A stretch of DNA of 5,993 nt from the NCBI GenBank assembly GCA_946402595.1, contig CAMIWY010000096.1:1-5993 (forward strand), in the 5' to 3' direction. The stretch comes from an uncultured Clostridia bacterium. Its GTDB lineage: Bacteria; Bacillota; Clostridia; Peptostreptococcales; Anaerovoracaceae. Within the stretch, counting starts at the first letter, position 1. The number at the start of each line of letters is the position of its first letter. Positions 5,377 to 5,993 of the stretch are shown in pieces. The notes beneath the pieces were generated by a model that saw only the letters and a list, made by a program, of their open reading frames with translations, made no database searches and was not told the DNA's origin. A program made the translations under genes and the position numbers.

Positions 5377-5403
5377 CAGAGCGGCGCCTGAACTGCCGCT
5401 CTG
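5377..5403 (-). other. Strong hairpin between proC2 and the cysteine-cluster gene
   Basis: CAGAGCGGC and GCCGCTCTG are perfect 9-base complements around a nine-base loop. The hairpin starts 14 bases after the proC2 stop and ends 13 bases before the preferred ATG at 5363. No U-run follows it on the minus strand, so it is more likely an mRNA-processing, stabilising or attenuating element than a full terminator. Confidence 0.5.
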
Positions 5404-5416
5404 CTTCCCTTCCTCA

Positions 5417-5993
5417 CTAAAGCTCGCGTGAGCGGTCGGTCGCATCGACTACCGCCTTCATGACAGAGTGACGGAAGCCGCCTTCCTCAAGTGTCTCAAC
5501 GCCTTCGATAGTCGTTCCTGCCGGCGAGGATACCATGTCCTTGATCTGACCCGGATGCATTCCTGTCTCCAGTATCATCTTAGCTGTACCGAGAACGGTC
5601 TGTGCCGCCATCTTGGTGGCCACAGCTCTTGTCAGGCCCTGCTTGACTCCGCCGTCAGCCAGTGCTTCGATGAACATTGCCGCATATGCAGGGCCGCCGC
5701 CTGACAGGCCGCAGATAGCGTCGATGTCGTATTCCTTGACCCATTCAACGATGCCGATCGACTCATACAGGTCTACGGCGAACTGCTTTTCATCATCAGT
5801 GAAATCTGTCTCTTTGCACAGACCGAATGCCCCCTCGAATACGAGAGCCGGTGTATTAGGCAGCAGCCTCAGGATCCTCGGCGACTTGCCGCTTATCGCC
5901 TTTTTCAGCCTCTCGATGCTGACACCCGCGACGATGGACATCATCGCTTTGCCCGCAAGAGCCTTCTTGCACATGCCGAGCGCCTCTTCCATC
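5417..5993 (-). CDS. proC: Pyrroline-5-carboxylate reductase, paralogue 2 (N-terminus beyond window)
   Basis: The frame is open to the right edge. The 191 residues visible from the ATG at 5992 lack the N-terminal Rossmann nucleotide-binding part (GxGxM), so that ATG is very unlikely to be the true start and about 75-80 residues should lie outside. The visible part is canonical: MMSIVAGVS near 17-25, LLPNTPALV near 43-51, GLSGGGPAYAAMFIEALADGGVKQG near 94-118 (intact substrate loop), and HPGQIKDMVSSPAGTTIEGVETLEEGGFRH, the family signature, near 145-174. It should make L-proline from pyrroline-5-carboxylate with NAD(P)H. Similarity to paralogue 1 is clear in the C-terminal domain (FIEALADG, HPG, KD-V-SP-GTTI, GFRH-V), but the two differ too much to be a recent copy. 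It is the first visible gene of the operon leading to nnrD. Confidence 0.93.
   Translation of the reverse strand, partial: MEEALGMCKKALAGKAMMSIVAGVSIERLKKAISGKSPRILRLLPNTPALVFEGAFGLCKETDFTDDEKQFAVDLYESIGIVEWVKEYDIDAICGLSGGGPAYAAMFIEALADGGVKQGLTRAVATKMAAQTVLGTAKMILETGMHPGQIKDMVSSPAGTTIEGVETLEEGGFRHSVMKAVVDATDRSREL

Overview
This is a compact stretch of bacterial chromosome. Base composition is roughly balanced, genes are tightly packed, and ribosome binding sites are strong and purine-rich (AGGAGG, AAAGGGG, AAGGA). Several promoters resemble the standard housekeeping consensus. Together with the protein families, this suggests an anaerobic Bacillota (Clostridia-like) genome, which is inference only. 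There are no RNA genes, CRISPR arrays, insertion sequences or phage genes.

Layout from left to right: (1) the N-terminal 189 residues of a PLP-dependent class I/II aminotransferase on the minus strand, running off the left edge; (2) a 145-base divergent control region with two near-consensus promoters back to back and a perfect 6+3+6 palindrome between their -35 boxes; (3) a plus-strand seven-helix membrane protein of the YwaF/TMEM164-like family; (4) a minus-strand pair, a small membrane-anchored DUF3574-like protein followed by a D-lyxose ketol-isomerase-like cupin; (5) a second divergent region with a promoter and a leader hairpin, driving a plus-strand pyrroline-5-carboxylate reductase (proC paralogue 1) that starts at GTG; (6) an intergenic stretch holding a decayed copy of the proC 3' end and a terminator; (7) a minus-strand operon that enters from the right edge: proC paralogue 2 (N-terminus missing), a cysteine-cluster protein, and the ADP-dependent NAD(P)H-hydrate dehydratase nnrD, ending at the terminator.

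The genes look mainly metabolic. Two proC paralogues lie on opposite strands about 1.8 kb apart, with a nicotinamide-cofactor repair enzyme between them. The operon proC2 - cysteine-cluster protein - nnrD would link an NAD(P)H-using reductase with repair of hydrated NAD(P)H, but that functional link is inference.

I found no clear new defence, mobile or regulatory system. The best unusual signals are the palindrome between the two divergent promoters, an in-frame 15-residue duplication inside nnrD, the duplicated tail of proC paralogue 1, the altered substrate-loop motif in that same paralogue, and the uncharacterised cysteine-cluster protein with hairpins at its 5' end.
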